Below, one piece after another: positions 10,768 to 20,161 of a stretch of DNA of 64,000 bases (positions within the stretch are counted from its first letter, which is position 1; each line of letters begins with the position of its first letter). Origin of the DNA: Gemmatimonadaceae bacterium (GTDB taxonomy: Bacteria; Gemmatimonadota; Gemmatimonadetes; Gemmatimonadales; Gemmatimonadaceae). The stretch covers positions 22,633-86,632 of the forward strand of contig JACMPK010000025.1 of the NCBI GenBank assembly GCA_014377535.1. The letters run 5' to 3'. The position numbers were made by a program, and so were the translations under genes. A model generated the notes under the pieces. The model was given only the letters and a program-made list of their open reading frames with translations, was not told where the DNA came from and did not search any database.

Positions 10768-11930
10768 CGTGCGCTGATCTGGCTGAGGAAACTCGTGCCG
10801 CACCCGCGCCATGACAGCCCGAAAACCTCGGCGACCGTCGCACCGACGTCGGCGAAGGTGTCGCGCGGCGGCAGCACCCCCGGCGTCACCGTGCGGCCGG
10901 CAACGAGCAGCGGAACGCGTTCGCGCGCATGATCGGTGGACGGCGTCGTGGGATCGTTTCCGTGATCGGCAGTGATGAAGAGCAGGTCGTCGGGGCGCAT
11001 CGCATGCAGCAGTGCGGGCAGCGCCGCGTCGAACTGTGCCAGCGCGCCGGCGAAGCCATGCACATCGTTCCGATGTCCGAACTGCTGATCGAAGTCGATC
11101 AGGTTCGCAAACAGGAACCCTTCGTGCGACGAGTGAAGCCACTCCTCGATCAGCTGGATGCCAGCTGCGTTGTTTGAGGTGTGCACCGATGTGATCGCGC
11201 GTGACGCGAACAGGTCATCGACCTTGCCGACCCCTGACCGCGGCACACCCGCAGTTTGCAACGCATCGAGAAGCGTCGCGCTCACGGGTGGCAGCGAGTA
11301 GTCACGGCGATTGGCCGTCCGCTGCCAGGCCCCGCTCGTGCCGGTGAACGGCCGCGCGATCACGCGCGCGACATTGCCCGTCCCCACCAGCAGCTCGCGC
11401 GCGATCTCGCAGGCACAATACAACTCGGTGAGCGGCACGACCGACTCGTGCGCCGCCACCTGGAAAACCGAGTCCGCCGACGTGTAGACGATCCACGCAC
11501 CCGTGGCGACATGCTCGTTTGCGAGGGCATCGAGGATTGCGGTGCCGCTCGAGGCGCAGTTGCCGATGACGGCATGTCCCGTCGCCGCGCTGAAGGCATC
11601 GAGCAGCGCTGCGGGGAAACCGGAAGGAAAGGTCGGAAACGGAGCATCGAGCACGATGCCCGCAATTTCCCAGTGCCCCGTGATGGAATCCTTGCCGGCG
11701 CTGCGCGGCTCCAAAACCATCACGGCACCGGCAGGCTCGGCGACGGCCGCGACTCCGCGCAACGTGCCGACATGCCCCAGACCGAGTCGCTCCATGTTCG
11801 GCAGCGCCGTGCTCACCTGCTCCAGCACATGGCCAAGCGTGTTGCTGCCCACGTCACCGTAGGCCGCGGCGTCAGCGGCCTCGCCACATCCCACGCCATC
11901 GAGCACGATCACCGCAACACGACGACTCAC
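10764..11930 (-). CDS. deoB: Phosphopentomutase
   Basis: Interconverts ribose 1-phosphate and ribose 5-phosphate (and the deoxy forms), feeding sugars from nucleoside phosphorolysis into central metabolism. The alkaline-phosphatase-fold protein has the metal site VLDGVGCGE at residues 9-17. The phosphorylated threonine is in KDSITGHWE (Thr84). C-terminal metal ligands are in FGHRNDVHG and ITADHGNDP. At 388 residues it has the expected length. The GTG start overlaps the alr stop by four bases and its own stop overlaps cdd, so alr, deoB and cdd are coupled. punA, which would supply ribose 1-phosphate, is about 50 kb away in this window. Confidence 0.95.
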   Translation of the reverse strand: MSRRVAVIVLDGVGCGEAADAAAYGDVGSNTLGHVLEQVSTALPNMERLGLGHVGTLRGVAAVAEPAGAVMVLEPRSAGKDSITGHWEIAGIVLDAPFPTFPSGFPAALLDAFSAATGHAVIGNCASSGTAILDALANEHVATGAWIVYTSADSVFQVAAHESVVPLTELYCACEIARELLVGTGNVARVIARPFTGTSGAWQRTANRRDYSLPPVSATLLDALQTAGVPRSGVGKVDDLFASRAITSVHTSNNAAGIQLIEEWLHSSHEGFLFANLIDFDQQFGHRNDVHGFAGALAQFDAALPALLHAMRPDDLLFITADHGNDPTTPSTDHARERVPLLVAGRTVTPGVLPPRDTFADVGATVAEVFGLSWRGCGTSFLSQISAR

Positions 11931-13039
11931 GCGGCGGTCCCGCGCGCACGCGGCACGTCAGCGCCGGCGTACGCCCGCGCGACGCGCGAACGCAAAGCCG
12001 TGAGCACCTCGTACGGAGACCGCTGCGCGTGCGACGCCACGGCGGCGATGCTCGAACCGGCATCACCGCCGATGAGCGTCACACAATCGCCGACCTGGCA
12101 TGGCACATCGGTCACGTCGCACATCGTCATGTCCATGGTGACGATGCCCACTACCGGCACCTGCCGATCGTGCACCATCGCCGTCGCCCCGTTGCCCGCC
12201 CCACGCGGATATCCGTCGGCATACCCGAGCGCGACGGTCGCGATCCGCCGCTCGCCGGTCGCGCGCCACGTGGCACCGTAACTCACGGTGTCGCCCGCGC
12301 TCACCCGTCGCAGCTCCACCACCGGCCCGGCCAACGTCACCACGCCGCGCGGTACCCATGCGGCCGGACCCACCGCGACACCGTACAGCGCGATGCCGGG
12401 GCGCGCGCAGTCATACCGCGATTCAGCGCGTTGCAGCAGTGCCGCGCTGTTCTCGGCATGGATGGAGGCGGGGCGTGACGCAAAACCGGCGAGCACCTGC
12501 TCGAAGCGCGACTCCTGCACGCCGATCGAGTCCGGGTCGCTGTCCGGCGAGTGAAAGTGCGTGAAGACTCCTGCCGGCTGACCACCGGCGGCAAGAACGT
12601 CGCGCAGCCCGCCGGCGTCCCGCCAATCGACGCCGTTGCGCTGCATGCCCGTGTCGATGGGCAGCTGCCAGTTGCCACCAGAGGACGTCCACGCGGCGAC
12701 ATGCGCCGGATTCGAGAGGCACAGCGTGAGATCGGCGACACGTGCCGCGGGAAATTCATGGGGCAGCACCGGCGTGAACACGACAATCGCATCTGCGATG
12801 CCGGCGGTGCGCAGCTCGCACCCTTCGAGCACGGAGGCCACACCGAAGGCGACAGGCGACTCTCCGGCCAGTGCCCGAGCTACCGGGACGGCACCAAGTC
12901 CGTACGCGTCTCCTTTCACCATCGGCAGGAGCGGGACCGCTGCGCGACGCGACAGCAGGCGATAATTCTCCCGCACCGCGGCGAGATCCACGGTGAGCAT
13001 GGCGCTCGTGGCGCGGGCGTCGGCGGGAATGGCGGTCAC
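11927..13039 (-). CDS. alr: Alanine racemase
   Basis: PLP enzyme that makes D-alanine for peptidoglycan. The PLP lysine is in MVKGDAYGLG (Lys42), a variant of the usual KADAYGHG. The C-terminal catalytic tyrosine lies in DTVSYGATW, followed by IATVALGYADGYPR. The ORF track begins 51 codons further upstream, which would run through the mazG start region; the GTG at 13039 (VTAIPADARATSAML) gives 370 residues, the standard length, and is my choice. It is first of the minus-strand run alr-deoB-cdd and diverges from mazG with only 32 bases between the start codons, so the two promoters must overlap or lie inside the opposite gene. Confidence 0.93.
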   Translation of the reverse strand: MTAIPADARATSAMLTVDLAAVRENYRLLSRRAAVPLLPMVKGDAYGLGAVPVARALAGESPVAFGVASVLEGCELRTAGIADAIVVFTPVLPHEFPAARVADLTLCLSNPAHVAAWTSSGGNWQLPIDTGMQRNGVDWRDAGGLRDVLAAGGQPAGVFTHFHSPDSDPDSIGVQESRFEQVLAGFASRPASIHAENSAALLQRAESRYDCARPGIALYGVAVGPAAWVPRGVVTLAGPVVELRRVSAGDTVSYGATWRATGERRIATVALGYADGYPRGAGNGATAMVHDRQVPVVGIVTMDMTMCDVTDVPCQVGDCVTLIGGDAGSSIAAVASHAQRSPYEVLTALRSRVARAYAGADVPRARGTAA

Positions 13040-13071
13040 AGCCGAGTAAGTTACCGGGAGCGGTCCTAACG

Positions 13072-13833
13072 ATGCAAGCGAAAGCCAGCCTTGAAGATAC
13101 CCTCGCACTGATGCGTGATCTGCGTGCCCGCTGCAGCTGGGATGCGGCGCAGACACACCAGTCGCTCCGCCCCTACCTGATCGAGGAGGCACACGAGGTC
13201 GACGACGCCCTGCGCGCGGGCAACGACGGCGCGCTGCGCGACGAGCTCGGCGACCTGCTGCTGCAGGTGCTTTTCCACAGCGTCATCGCGGAGGAACGGG
13301 GGGCGTTCGACCTGCGCGACGTGGCGGGTGCACTGATCGCGAAGATGAAGAAGCGGCACCCGCACCTGTACGAGGGCGGCGAGGCGATTCCGTGGGAGCG
13401 CCAGAAGGCGACGATGCGTGATTCGCTCGCCGATGGACTGCCGATCGACCTCCCGGGGCTCCACCGCGCGCACCGGCTGCAGGATCGCGCCGCGGGCGTG
13501 GGCTTCGACTGGGATGACGTCGCGGGCCCACTCGCCAAGGTGCGCGAGGAGATCGACGAGGTGACGGTGGAGCTCGAGACGCCGCACGCCGATCCCGCCA
13601 CGGCGAAGGATCGGCTGGAGGGCGAACTGGGCGACCTGCTGTTCGCGGTCGTCAACCTCTGCCGCAAGGCCGAGGTGCATGCCGCCGTGGCGCTGGATCG
13701 TGCCAACATCAAGTTCGTGCGGCGGTTCACCGCGGTCGAGCGGCTGGCGGCGGAACGCGGCGTCCACGTGGGCTCGGCGACGCTGGCGGAGCTCGACCTG
13801 CTCTGGGACGACGTGAAGCGCGCCGGCGGATGA
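13072..13833 (+). CDS. mazG: Nucleoside triphosphate pyrophosphohydrolase MazG
   Basis: House-cleaning pyrophosphohydrolase that converts (d)NTPs, preferentially aberrant ones, to monophosphates and pyrophosphate. Two tandem MazG modules are visible. The first has EEAHEVDDAL and DELGDLLLQV (about residues 38-65) and a conserved RHPHLYEGG region; the second has KVREEIDEVTVEL and EGELGDLLFAVVNL (about 158-205). The acidic residues for magnesium are kept in both. Length, 253, is normal. The ATG at 13072 opens a short plus-strand unit with the DinB gene, whose start overlaps the mazG stop (ATGA). It diverges from alr with a 32-base intergenic space. Confidence 0.95.
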   Translation: MQAKASLEDTLALMRDLRARCSWDAAQTHQSLRPYLIEEAHEVDDALRAGNDGALRDELGDLLLQVLFHSVIAEERGAFDLRDVAGALIAKMKKRHPHLYEGGEAIPWERQKATMRDSLADGLPIDLPGLHRAHRLQDRAAGVGFDWDDVAGPLAKVREEIDEVTVELETPHADPATAKDRLEGELGDLLFAVVNLCRKAEVHAAVALDRANIKFVRRFTAVERLAAERGVHVGSATLAELDLLWDDVKRAGG

Positions 13834-14426
13834 CGAGCCCGAACACCGTGTCGCCGCCCCGGTCGCTCACCACGATGCAACCGTTCTTTCGCGAGCTCTC
13901 AGTGAATCGCGAGACGGCGATCGCCTTGCTGGAGGGCTTGACGAGTGCACAGCTGAGCTGGCGGCCCGCGCCGGAGCGCTGGGGAATGGCGGACATCTGC
14001 GCGCACCTCGCGCTCATGATGGATCGCTACCTGCCACCAATCGACGAGAGCATCCGGCACGGACACGCCGACGCGGCGTACAGCGACCGGCCGTTTTCCG
14101 GCAGTGTCGTGAGCCGACTGCTGGTCTGGTCGATGGAGCCGCCAGTGCGCGTGCGGCTTCGAACGCCGAAAGGAATGCAGCCGCGACATGTCATCGATGC
14201 CGAGCAGGCGCTGCAGCTGTACCACACGTCACAGAATGCATTCGAACTCCGGCTCGAGCGCGCGGCAGGGCTGGACCTTGCACACGTGCGCGTATGCCAT
14301 CCGCTGTTCAGCCCCGCGCGTCTCGCGCTAGGGACCGTGCTCGCGATTCTGCTGGCACACGAACGCCGCCACCTGTGGCAGGCAACGGCGGTGCGAAACG
14401 ATGCGGCGTTTCCCTTACGGTCCTGA
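13830..14426 (+). CDS. DinB-family putative metal-dependent protein
   Basis: 198-residue member of the DinB/DUF664 four-helix superfamily, whose members bind a divalent metal and include bacillithiol or mycothiol-dependent transferases and stress-induced proteins; the substrate here is unknown. The typical segments are present: SWRPAPERWGMADICAHL (first His near residue 53) and the C-terminal HERRHLWQ that supplies two histidines (about 176-180). Nothing suggests a signal peptide. The start overlaps mazG by four bases, so the two are co-translated. A short convergent gap of 71 bases with no convincing terminator separates it from asnS. Confidence 0.85.
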   Translation: MTSPNTVSPPRSLTTMQPFFRELSVNRETAIALLEGLTSAQLSWRPAPERWGMADICAHLALMMDRYLPPIDESIRHGHADAAYSDRPFSGSVVSRLLVWSMEPPVRVRLRTPKGMQPRHVIDAEQALQLYHTSQNAFELRLERAAGLDLAHVRVCHPLFSPARLALGTVLAILLAHERRHLWQATAVRNDAAFPLRS

Positions 14427-14497
14427 CCTGCATTGGCAGACCCGCGAGCAGCACCTGATCGACGCGCACGCTGATGCGCCCGCCGACCAGGTGTGAA

Positions 14498-15799
14498 TCA
14501 CGGCCGCAGGCGGTTCATCAGGCGCGGGAACGGAATGCACTCACGGATGTGCGGCGTGCCGCAAAGCCACGCGACGGTCCGCTCCAGTCCGAGCCCGAAT
14601 CCGCTGTGCACGAACGTGCCATACTTGCGCAAGTCCAGGTACCAGCCATAGGCATCAACGTCCAGGCCTTCTTCCTGAATGCGATGCCGCAGCTTGTCGT
14701 GATCGTCCTCGCGCTGCGAACCGCCGATGATCTCGCCGTACCCTTCCGGCGCCAGGCAATCCGCACAGAGCACCGTGCGCGGATCGTCCGGATTCTCCTT
14801 CATGTAGAACGCTTTGGCTTCCTTCGGATAATTGCAGATGAAGATCGGCGTGCGGTAGTCAGCGACGAGCAGCGCCTCATCCTCGGCGCCAAGATCCTCG
14901 CCCCAGATGGTGGCACTGCCCTTCTGCTGCAACGTCGCGATGGCGTCCGTATACGAGATGCGCGGAAACGGGCCGACGATCGCCTCGAGATGACTGACGT
15001 CGCGCTCGAGGACCGCCAACTCGGGACGGCGACGCTCCAGGACGCGATGCGTGATGGCCAGCAGCAACTCTTCCTGCAGCTGCATGCTGTCGTTCACATC
15101 GTAGAAAGCCATCTCCGGTTCGATCATCCAGAACTCGGTGAGGTGACGGCGCGTCTTCGATTTCTCGGCGCGGAATGTGGGGCCGAATGTGTAGATGCGA
15201 CCCATCGCGGCGGCGAGCGCTTCGCCGTAGAGCTGACCCGTCTGCGCGAGATATGCGTTGCCTTCGTCGAAGTACTCGGTGCTGAAGAGCCCCGAGCGCT
15301 CGCCGATCGCAGCGGTGAGGATCGGTGTGTCGCAGCGCGTGAAGTCGCGTTCGTAGAAGAAGTCGTGAATGGCCTGCTCGATCTCGTGACGCACACGCAT
15401 CAACGCGACCTGACGCGGAGCACGCAGCCAGAGGTGCCGATTGTCCATCAGGAAATCGACGCCATGCTCCTTCGGCTGGATCGGGTAGTCGATCGGGCTC
15501 GCACCGAGGATCGTGACGTCGATCGCGCCGATTTCCGCGCCACCCGGTGCACGCGGTTCCAGGCGCACGTCACCGGTCACGGCAACGGCGGCCTCGAGTG
15601 TCAACGTGCCGAATCGTTCCCACACCTCGGGAGGTATCTGGCTTTTCACGAAGACGCACTGCACGGTGCCCGTGCCATCACGTACCACGAGAAAGGCCAC
15701 CTTACCTTGCGTTCGGACATGCTGCACCCAGCCACGCACCGTTACGGTCGTGCCTGCCGCGCTTGGTAATGCGACGATGTACTGCATCTGGCCTGTCAT
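14498..15799 (-). CDS. asnS: Asparaginyl-tRNA synthetase
   Basis: Class IIb aminoacyl-tRNA synthetase that charges tRNA-Asn. The N-terminal OB-fold anticodon-binding domain is visible (VTVRGWVQHVRTQGKVAFL). The class II motifs follow: motif 2 around TFRAEKSKTRRHLTEFWMIEPEM, and motif 3 near the C-terminus in GFGLGLERTVAWLCG. The FRAEKSxTRRHLxEFWMxE signature identifies AsnRS rather than AspRS. The track start at 15823 is a TTG; the ATG at 15799 (MTGQMQYIV) is better because it lies about 27 bases downstream of a good sigma-70 promoter and gives 433 residues. It diverges from the sensor kinase gene. Confidence 0.95.
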   Translation of the reverse strand: MTGQMQYIVALPSAAGTTVTVRGWVQHVRTQGKVAFLVVRDGTGTVQCVFVKSQIPPEVWERFGTLTLEAAVAVTGDVRLEPRAPGGAEIGAIDVTILGASPIDYPIQPKEHGVDFLMDNRHLWLRAPRQVALMRVRHEIEQAIHDFFYERDFTRCDTPILTAAIGERSGLFSTEYFDEGNAYLAQTGQLYGEALAAAMGRIYTFGPTFRAEKSKTRRHLTEFWMIEPEMAFYDVNDSMQLQEELLLAITHRVLERRRPELAVLERDVSHLEAIVGPFPRISYTDAIATLQQKGSATIWGEDLGAEDEALLVADYRTPIFICNYPKEAKAFYMKENPDDPRTVLCADCLAPEGYGEIIGGSQREDDHDKLRHRIQEEGLDVDAYGWYLDLRKYGTFVHSGFGLGLERTVAWLCGTPHIRECIPFPRLMNRLRP

Positions 15800-15832
15800 T
15801 GTTCTGAACTGCTCCGCTCGCAAGATTGGGGC

Positions 15833-15861
15833 AACGTACCGATGGCTGTAATGTGAGTCAA
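15833..15861 (-). promoter_or_regulatory. Sigma-70-type promoter of asnS
   Basis: On the minus strand TTGACT (15861-15856) and TACGTT (15838-15833) are separated by exactly 17 bases. Transcription would start near 15826, leaving a leader of about 27 bases before the asnS ATG at 15799. Confidence 0.65.
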
Positions 15862-15872
15862 CGCATTACAGC
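15845..15872. promoter_or_regulatory. Perfect 9-bp inverted repeat in the asnS/sensor kinase divergent region
   Basis: GCTGTAATG and CATTACAGC form a perfect 9-bp inverted repeat with a 10-base spacer. It covers the -35 element of the asnS promoter and lies 22 bases before the kinase start, so it is a plausible operator for a dimeric regulator. A stem-loop role cannot be excluded. Confidence 0.5.
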
Positions 15873-15893
15873 GCAGACGCCTACAGCATTTTC

Positions 15894-17471
15894 GTGATTC
15901 CAGTCGACGCGCGTCCCGCACCTCTCCAGTCCATCGTCACGCAGCGTTCCGGCGTGCCGCTGCGCGTTCGTCTTGTGATCGGCCTGCTGCTGCTGGCGGC
16001 AATTCTCGTGGCGCCGCTGCTGGTGACCCGATATTCGCTGAAGCGCCTGTATGCCGAGATCGAGCAGCTCCAGAGTCAGAACTTCCGTGCGTCGCTGCTG
16101 CTGGGCCGCGTGCGCGGAGCAGCGGACCGGGTTCGACGCGCCGATGACCAGATCGGCGGATTGCGCGACAGCACTGGCGCTCCTGCGCTGCGCTCCGCGG
16201 TCGCCTCGATGCGCAGGCTGACGGACTCGTTGGGCCAGCTCTCGGCCGACGTCTCATATGCGGGCGTCGACACGGCGGTGCACGAGATCGAGCGACTGAC
16301 CGACGCCAGCCTTGCTGCGATGGTCAGAGGCAATTTCGACAGGATCGACACGCTGTCCGTGGTTGCGGTGCGGCCAGGACTCGTGCGGGTTGGAATGGCG
16401 GTTGCCGACGCGGAAGCGGCGCTGCGCGTGGAGACAGCGGCGCGCGTGCGCACCGCCGGCGACGAAACCGCACAGGGCCGTCGCGTGTCGCTCCTCGCGC
16501 TGATGCTGGCACTCATCGTGGCCGGCATCGTCGCCGCGTGGATCATCTTCAGCATCTCCAGACCCGTCGCGGACCTGCAGTACGGCATGGAGCGTGTGGC
16601 GGCAGGACAGTTCGACCACAAGCTGGCAATCGCCTCGCGTCGCAGCGACGAATTCGGCCGGCTGGCGGACAGCTACGCCGCGATGGCGCAGCGACTCGGT
16701 GAGCTGGACCGGCTGAAGGCGGAGTTCGTGTCGATGGCGTCGCACGAACTGAAGACGCCGCTCAACGTGATACTGGGCTACCTGACGCTGTTGGACGATG
16801 GTGTGTACGGAACGCTCACGGACAAGCAGCGTGAAGTGATTCACACGCTCGAGCGGCAGAGCCATTCACTGAATCGGCTGGTGCGACAGCTGCTCGATGT
16901 CTCCCGCTACGATGCCGGTGGCGCGAAGCTGGACGTACAGCCCATCAGCACGCGCGAGCTCTTCGCAGAGCTCCAGACGTCGCTCGTGGTCATCGCCCAG
17001 CAACGCGGGGTGCTGTTCAGTGTCACGGCGGCCGATGGCATGCCGGCCGAGGTCTGGTGGGACCATGATCGCATGATCGAGGCACTTGGCAACCTCGTCA
17101 CCAATGCGTGCAAGTTCACGCCGCGCGGTGGCGTCGTCGCGCTGCACGGCGATGGTGAACCAGGCGCCGTGCGCATCGAGGTGCGCGACAGCGGTGTCGG
17201 CATTCCGGCGCCGGAGCTGCCGCACGTATTCCGCAAGTTCTTCCAGGCTGGCAACCAGGATGCCGCAGGCGTGGCCGGCACCGGGCTTGGCCTCGCCATC
17301 GTGCGCGGCACCATCGAGGCGCACGGCGGTTCGGTGCACGTGTCATCGGAGGTCGGCGTCGGCACCACGTTCACGATTTACGTTCCGCAGCGTGCGCCAG
17401 CACCGCGACGAGTCTACACATCGGCTGCCTCCGCGGCGGCGGCGGTGGAAATTTCGAGCTTTCCCTCATGA
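15894..17471 (+). CDS. Orphan HAMP-type sensor histidine kinase
   Basis: 525-residue membrane sensor kinase. Segment order: first membrane helix (about 26-44), extracytoplasmic helical sensor region (45-198), second helix (about 199-221), HAMP linker (222-275), HisKA domain with phosphoacceptor His284 in SMASHELKTPLNV, and a HATPase domain with N-box NLVTNACKF, G1-box DSGVGIP and G2-box GTGLGLAIV. All catalytic motifs are intact. The start is a GTG at 15894. No response regulator gene is adjacent, so the partner is encoded elsewhere. The stop overlaps the next lipoprotein gene (ATGA), which suggests that lipoprotein works with the sensor. The input signal cannot be predicted. Confidence 0.92.
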   Translation: MIPVDARPAPLQSIVTQRSGVPLRVRLVIGLLLLAAILVAPLLVTRYSLKRLYAEIEQLQSQNFRASLLLGRVRGAADRVRRADDQIGGLRDSTGAPALRSAVASMRRLTDSLGQLSADVSYAGVDTAVHEIERLTDASLAAMVRGNFDRIDTLSVVAVRPGLVRVGMAVADAEAALRVETAARVRTAGDETAQGRRVSLLALMLALIVAGIVAAWIIFSISRPVADLQYGMERVAAGQFDHKLAIASRRSDEFGRLADSYAAMAQRLGELDRLKAEFVSMASHELKTPLNVILGYLTLLDDGVYGTLTDKQREVIHTLERQSHSLNRLVRQLLDVSRYDAGGAKLDVQPISTRELFAELQTSLVVIAQQRGVLFSVTAADGMPAEVWWDHDRMIEALGNLVTNACKFTPRGGVVALHGDGEPGAVRIEVRDSGVGIPAPELPHVFRKFFQAGNQDAAGVAGTGLGLAIVRGTIEAHGGSVHVSSEVGVGTTFTIYVPQRAPAPRRVYTSAASAAAAVEISSFPS

Positions 17472-18040
17472 ATGCACCTGTACGACACAGCGCACAGCGC
17501 GTAATGCTGTGCTTTGCTGCCGCCGTGGCACTTGCCTCCTGCCGCACGGCTACGCTCGTCGTGACGGAAGCCGTCCAGCCAGCAGCGCCGCCGCCGCCAC
17601 CAGCCGTGGAGTCGATCTGGGCCTCGACGCAGACTTCGGTCTTCGCGCTGCTGGCCGACAACCGCGTGCCAGCCGCCGACTCCATGCTGCTGCAGTTCTC
17701 TCGCGACCACGCGCGCACGCCCGCAGCGGCTCGCGCGCGGTGGTGGCGCACCCTGCTGCGCGTGGATGCGCGCGCCGTCGGCGCCGAGCCATCGCTGACG
17801 ATCATGCAGATCGACTCACTGCTCGCCGACTCGATCTCGATCGACATCCGCACCGAAGCGCTGATGATGCGGCGCAGTATCAACACGATCGATTCGTTGC
17901 GGCGCGTCGAGCTGCGACGCCGCCTGCAGGCCACGCAGCTCGCAAACGAGCGGCTCGACGAATTGAAGTCGGCACGCGACTCGGTGACGAAGCTCGCGGC
18001 TGAAATCAACCGACTCCGGCGACGCCTGCGCGCGCCCTGA
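17468..18040 (+). CDS. Small lipoprotein with C-terminal coiled coil
   Basis: 190 residues. A lipoprotein signal with lipobox ALASC (Cys near residue 25) is followed by a short Ala/Pro-rich linker (PAAPPPPPAVES). A helical region comes next, and a C-terminal stretch of Arg/Leu/Glu heptads (about 140-190) looks like a coiled coil. No family is recognised. It overlaps the sensor kinase stop by four bases and may be a membrane-tethered accessory or ligand-sensing partner of that kinase; this is inference from coupling only. It converges on recG with three bases between the stop codons. Confidence 0.7.
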   Translation: MNAPVRHSAQRVMLCFAAAVALASCRTATLVVTEAVQPAAPPPPPAVESIWASTQTSVFALLADNRVPAADSMLLQFSRDHARTPAAARARWWRTLLRVDARAVGAEPSLTIMQIDSLLADSISIDIRTEALMMRRSINTIDSLRRVELRRRLQATQLANERLDELKSARDSVTKLAAEINRLRRRLRAP

Positions 18041-18043
18041 GCG

Positions 18044-20161
18044 TCAGCCCACGCGAAAAAGCTCGAGCGCGCGCCGGTATCGTCCGGTGAGCAGTTCGCG
18101 CAGCGGCTGATGCTCGGGCGCGACGAGCGCCGGATCGCGCGACAGCAACGCCTCGGCTGCAGCCCGGGCAACCGGAATCATCGCCTCGTCACGCAACGGA
18201 TCGGCGACACGGAAGCTCGGCATGCCACTCTGCCGCTCGCCGAACAGATCACCCATGCCGCGCAGGCGCATGTCGGAACGCGCAATCGCGAACCCATCCT
18301 CGGTGCTGACAAAGATGTCGAGCCGCTCGGCCGAGTCGGGGCTCACGTCACCCAGCAGAATGCAGTAGCTGTCATCGGCGCCGCGGCCCACGCGACCGCG
18401 CAGTTGGTGCAGCTGCGACAAGCCGAAGCGCTCCGGGTGCTCGATCAGCATGACCGACGCATTCGGCACGTCGATACCGACCTCGATCACGGTCGTCGCG
18501 ACGAGCACGTCGATCTCGCGCGCGAGGAAGGCCCGCATCACGGCGTCCTTCTCGTCGCCCTTGAGCCGCCCATGCAGCAGCCCGACGCGACGGCCCGCGA
18601 ACACACCGCCCGCGAGTTCCTCGGCCATCTGCGTCGCGGCGCGCAGGTCGCTCCGTTCCGACTCCTCGATCACCGGGTACACCACGTACGCCTGCCGGCC
18701 CACATCGAGCTGGGCATTCACGAACGTCATCACGCGATCACGCGCCAACTCCGGACGCTTGGTCGTCACGATCGGCACGCGACCCGGTGGCTTCTCGTCG
18801 AGCAGGCTCACATCCAGGTCGCCGTAGATGGTCAGCGCGAGTGAACGCGGGATCGGCGTGGCGCTCATCAGCAGCACATCGGGCGTCGCGCCCTTGGCCT
18901 GCAGAGCTTTTCGCTGCTCCACGCCGAAGCGATGCTGCTCGTCGACGATCACGAGTCCCAGCTTGCCGAACGATGTCGCGTCCTGCACCAGCGCATGCGT
19001 GCCGACCACGATCAATGGCTCGCACGAGGCAAGTCGTGCGGTTGCTGCGCGCCGCTGCGCCGCACCCATGCGTCCCGTCAGCAGCGCCGGCGCAATGCCA
19101 AGTGGTGCCAGCAGCGTCGTGAACGTGCGCACATGCTGCTCGGCCAGCAGTTCGGTCGGCGCCATCAGCGCAGCCTGCCAATCGTTCTCCATCGCGACGA
19201 GCGCCGCAAACAGCGCGACGATCGTCTTGCCGCTGCCGACGTCACCCTGCAGCAACCGGTGCATGCGGTGGTGACTCGTCATGTCGGCGACGATCTCGCG
19301 CAGCACGCGCACCTGGGCTCCGGTGAGCGTGAACGGCAGCAGTTCCTTCAGCGCCGTGGTCAGCTTGCGACGGTTGACGAAGGTGATGCCATCGCGCTCC
19401 GATCGCTCCAGCTGGTTCGCGCGGCGATGCAGCAGCTGCACGCAGAACAGCTCTTCGAATGCCAGGCGCGCGCGACCACGCTCGGCTTCCTTCACGCTGC
19501 CGGGACGATGCACCAGTCGCAGCGCGTCGGCGAGCGGCGGAACGCCGGCCGCGGCCAGCACGCTGGCAGGCAATGGGTCTGTTATCTGCGGCAGCAAGGC
19601 ATCGAGCTGCGCATCGACGAGCTGCCGCAGCAGCTTGGTCGGCAAACCATCAGTCGCGGGATAGACGGCGAGCACGCGACCACCGGCGGTCCCCGTGTCG
19701 TCGGCGCCGAGATTCACGAACTCGCGCGGCGCCAGCTGGCGTCCGTGGAAAATGCGAACCGGCCCGCTGAGCAGCAGCACGTCGCCGACGTTGATGGTGC
19801 GATCCAGGTGCGGCTGGCCCGGCCATCCCACCTCGAGCAGCCCGCTCGCATCCTGGATCACCGCCTGAAAGATCCGCAGCCCACGACGCGTGGGAATGAC
19901 GCCCTTCGAGATCACGCGGCCAAGGACCGTGACATCTTGACCGGGCTGCGCACGCGCGACGGGCAGCACGGTGGTCGCATCCTCGTAACGGCGCGGCACG
20001 TGCATGAGCAGGTCGCCGGCGGTCGTGATACCGAGCTTCGCGAGCAGCTCCGCGCGACGTGGGCCCACCCCTTTCAGGTAGGTGACGGGCGTCAGCAGTG
20101 TGACCGGCGGCGCCACGCCGCCACCTCGCTTGTCGCGCCGTGCCGTCGCATCGCCGCTCAC
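18044..20161 (-). CDS. recG: ATP-dependent DNA helicase RecG
   Basis: Branch-migrating helicase that remodels stalled replication forks and recombination intermediates. The 705-residue protein has an N-terminal wedge/OB-fold region (LTPVTYLKGVGPRRAELLAKLGI, then RRYEDATT). Superfamily 2 helicase motifs follow: Walker A LLQGDVGSGKTIVA (about residues 295-310), VDEQHRFGVEQR (motif II, the RecG DEQHRFG signature), MSATPIPRSLALTIYGDLD (motif III), and motif VI around QLRGRVGRG. The GTG start overlaps the ftsY stop by four bases. Length is within the family range (about 680-700). Confidence 0.95.
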   Translation of the reverse strand: MSGDATARRDKRGGGVAPPVTLLTPVTYLKGVGPRRAELLAKLGITTAGDLLMHVPRRYEDATTVLPVARAQPGQDVTVLGRVISKGVIPTRRGLRIFQAVIQDASGLLEVGWPGQPHLDRTINVGDVLLLSGPVRIFHGRQLAPREFVNLGADDTGTAGGRVLAVYPATDGLPTKLLRQLVDAQLDALLPQITDPLPASVLAAAGVPPLADALRLVHRPGSVKEAERGRARLAFEELFCVQLLHRRANQLERSERDGITFVNRRKLTTALKELLPFTLTGAQVRVLREIVADMTSHHRMHRLLQGDVGSGKTIVALFAALVAMENDWQAALMAPTELLAEQHVRTFTTLLAPLGIAPALLTGRMGAAQRRAATARLASCEPLIVVGTHALVQDATSFGKLGLVIVDEQHRFGVEQRKALQAKGATPDVLLMSATPIPRSLALTIYGDLDVSLLDEKPPGRVPIVTTKRPELARDRVMTFVNAQLDVGRQAYVVYPVIEESERSDLRAATQMAEELAGGVFAGRRVGLLHGRLKGDEKDAVMRAFLAREIDVLVATTVIEVGIDVPNASVMLIEHPERFGLSQLHQLRGRVGRGADDSYCILLGDVSPDSAERLDIFVSTEDGFAIARSDMRLRGMGDLFGERQSGMPSFRVADPLRDEAMIPVARAAAEALLSRDPALVAPEHQPLRELLTGRYRRALELFRVG

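Noticed and set aside
14427-14497. CACCTG...CAGGTG inverted repeat between the DinB gene and asnS as a terminator
   Set aside because: The loop is long, the arms are only six bases and there is no U-tract.
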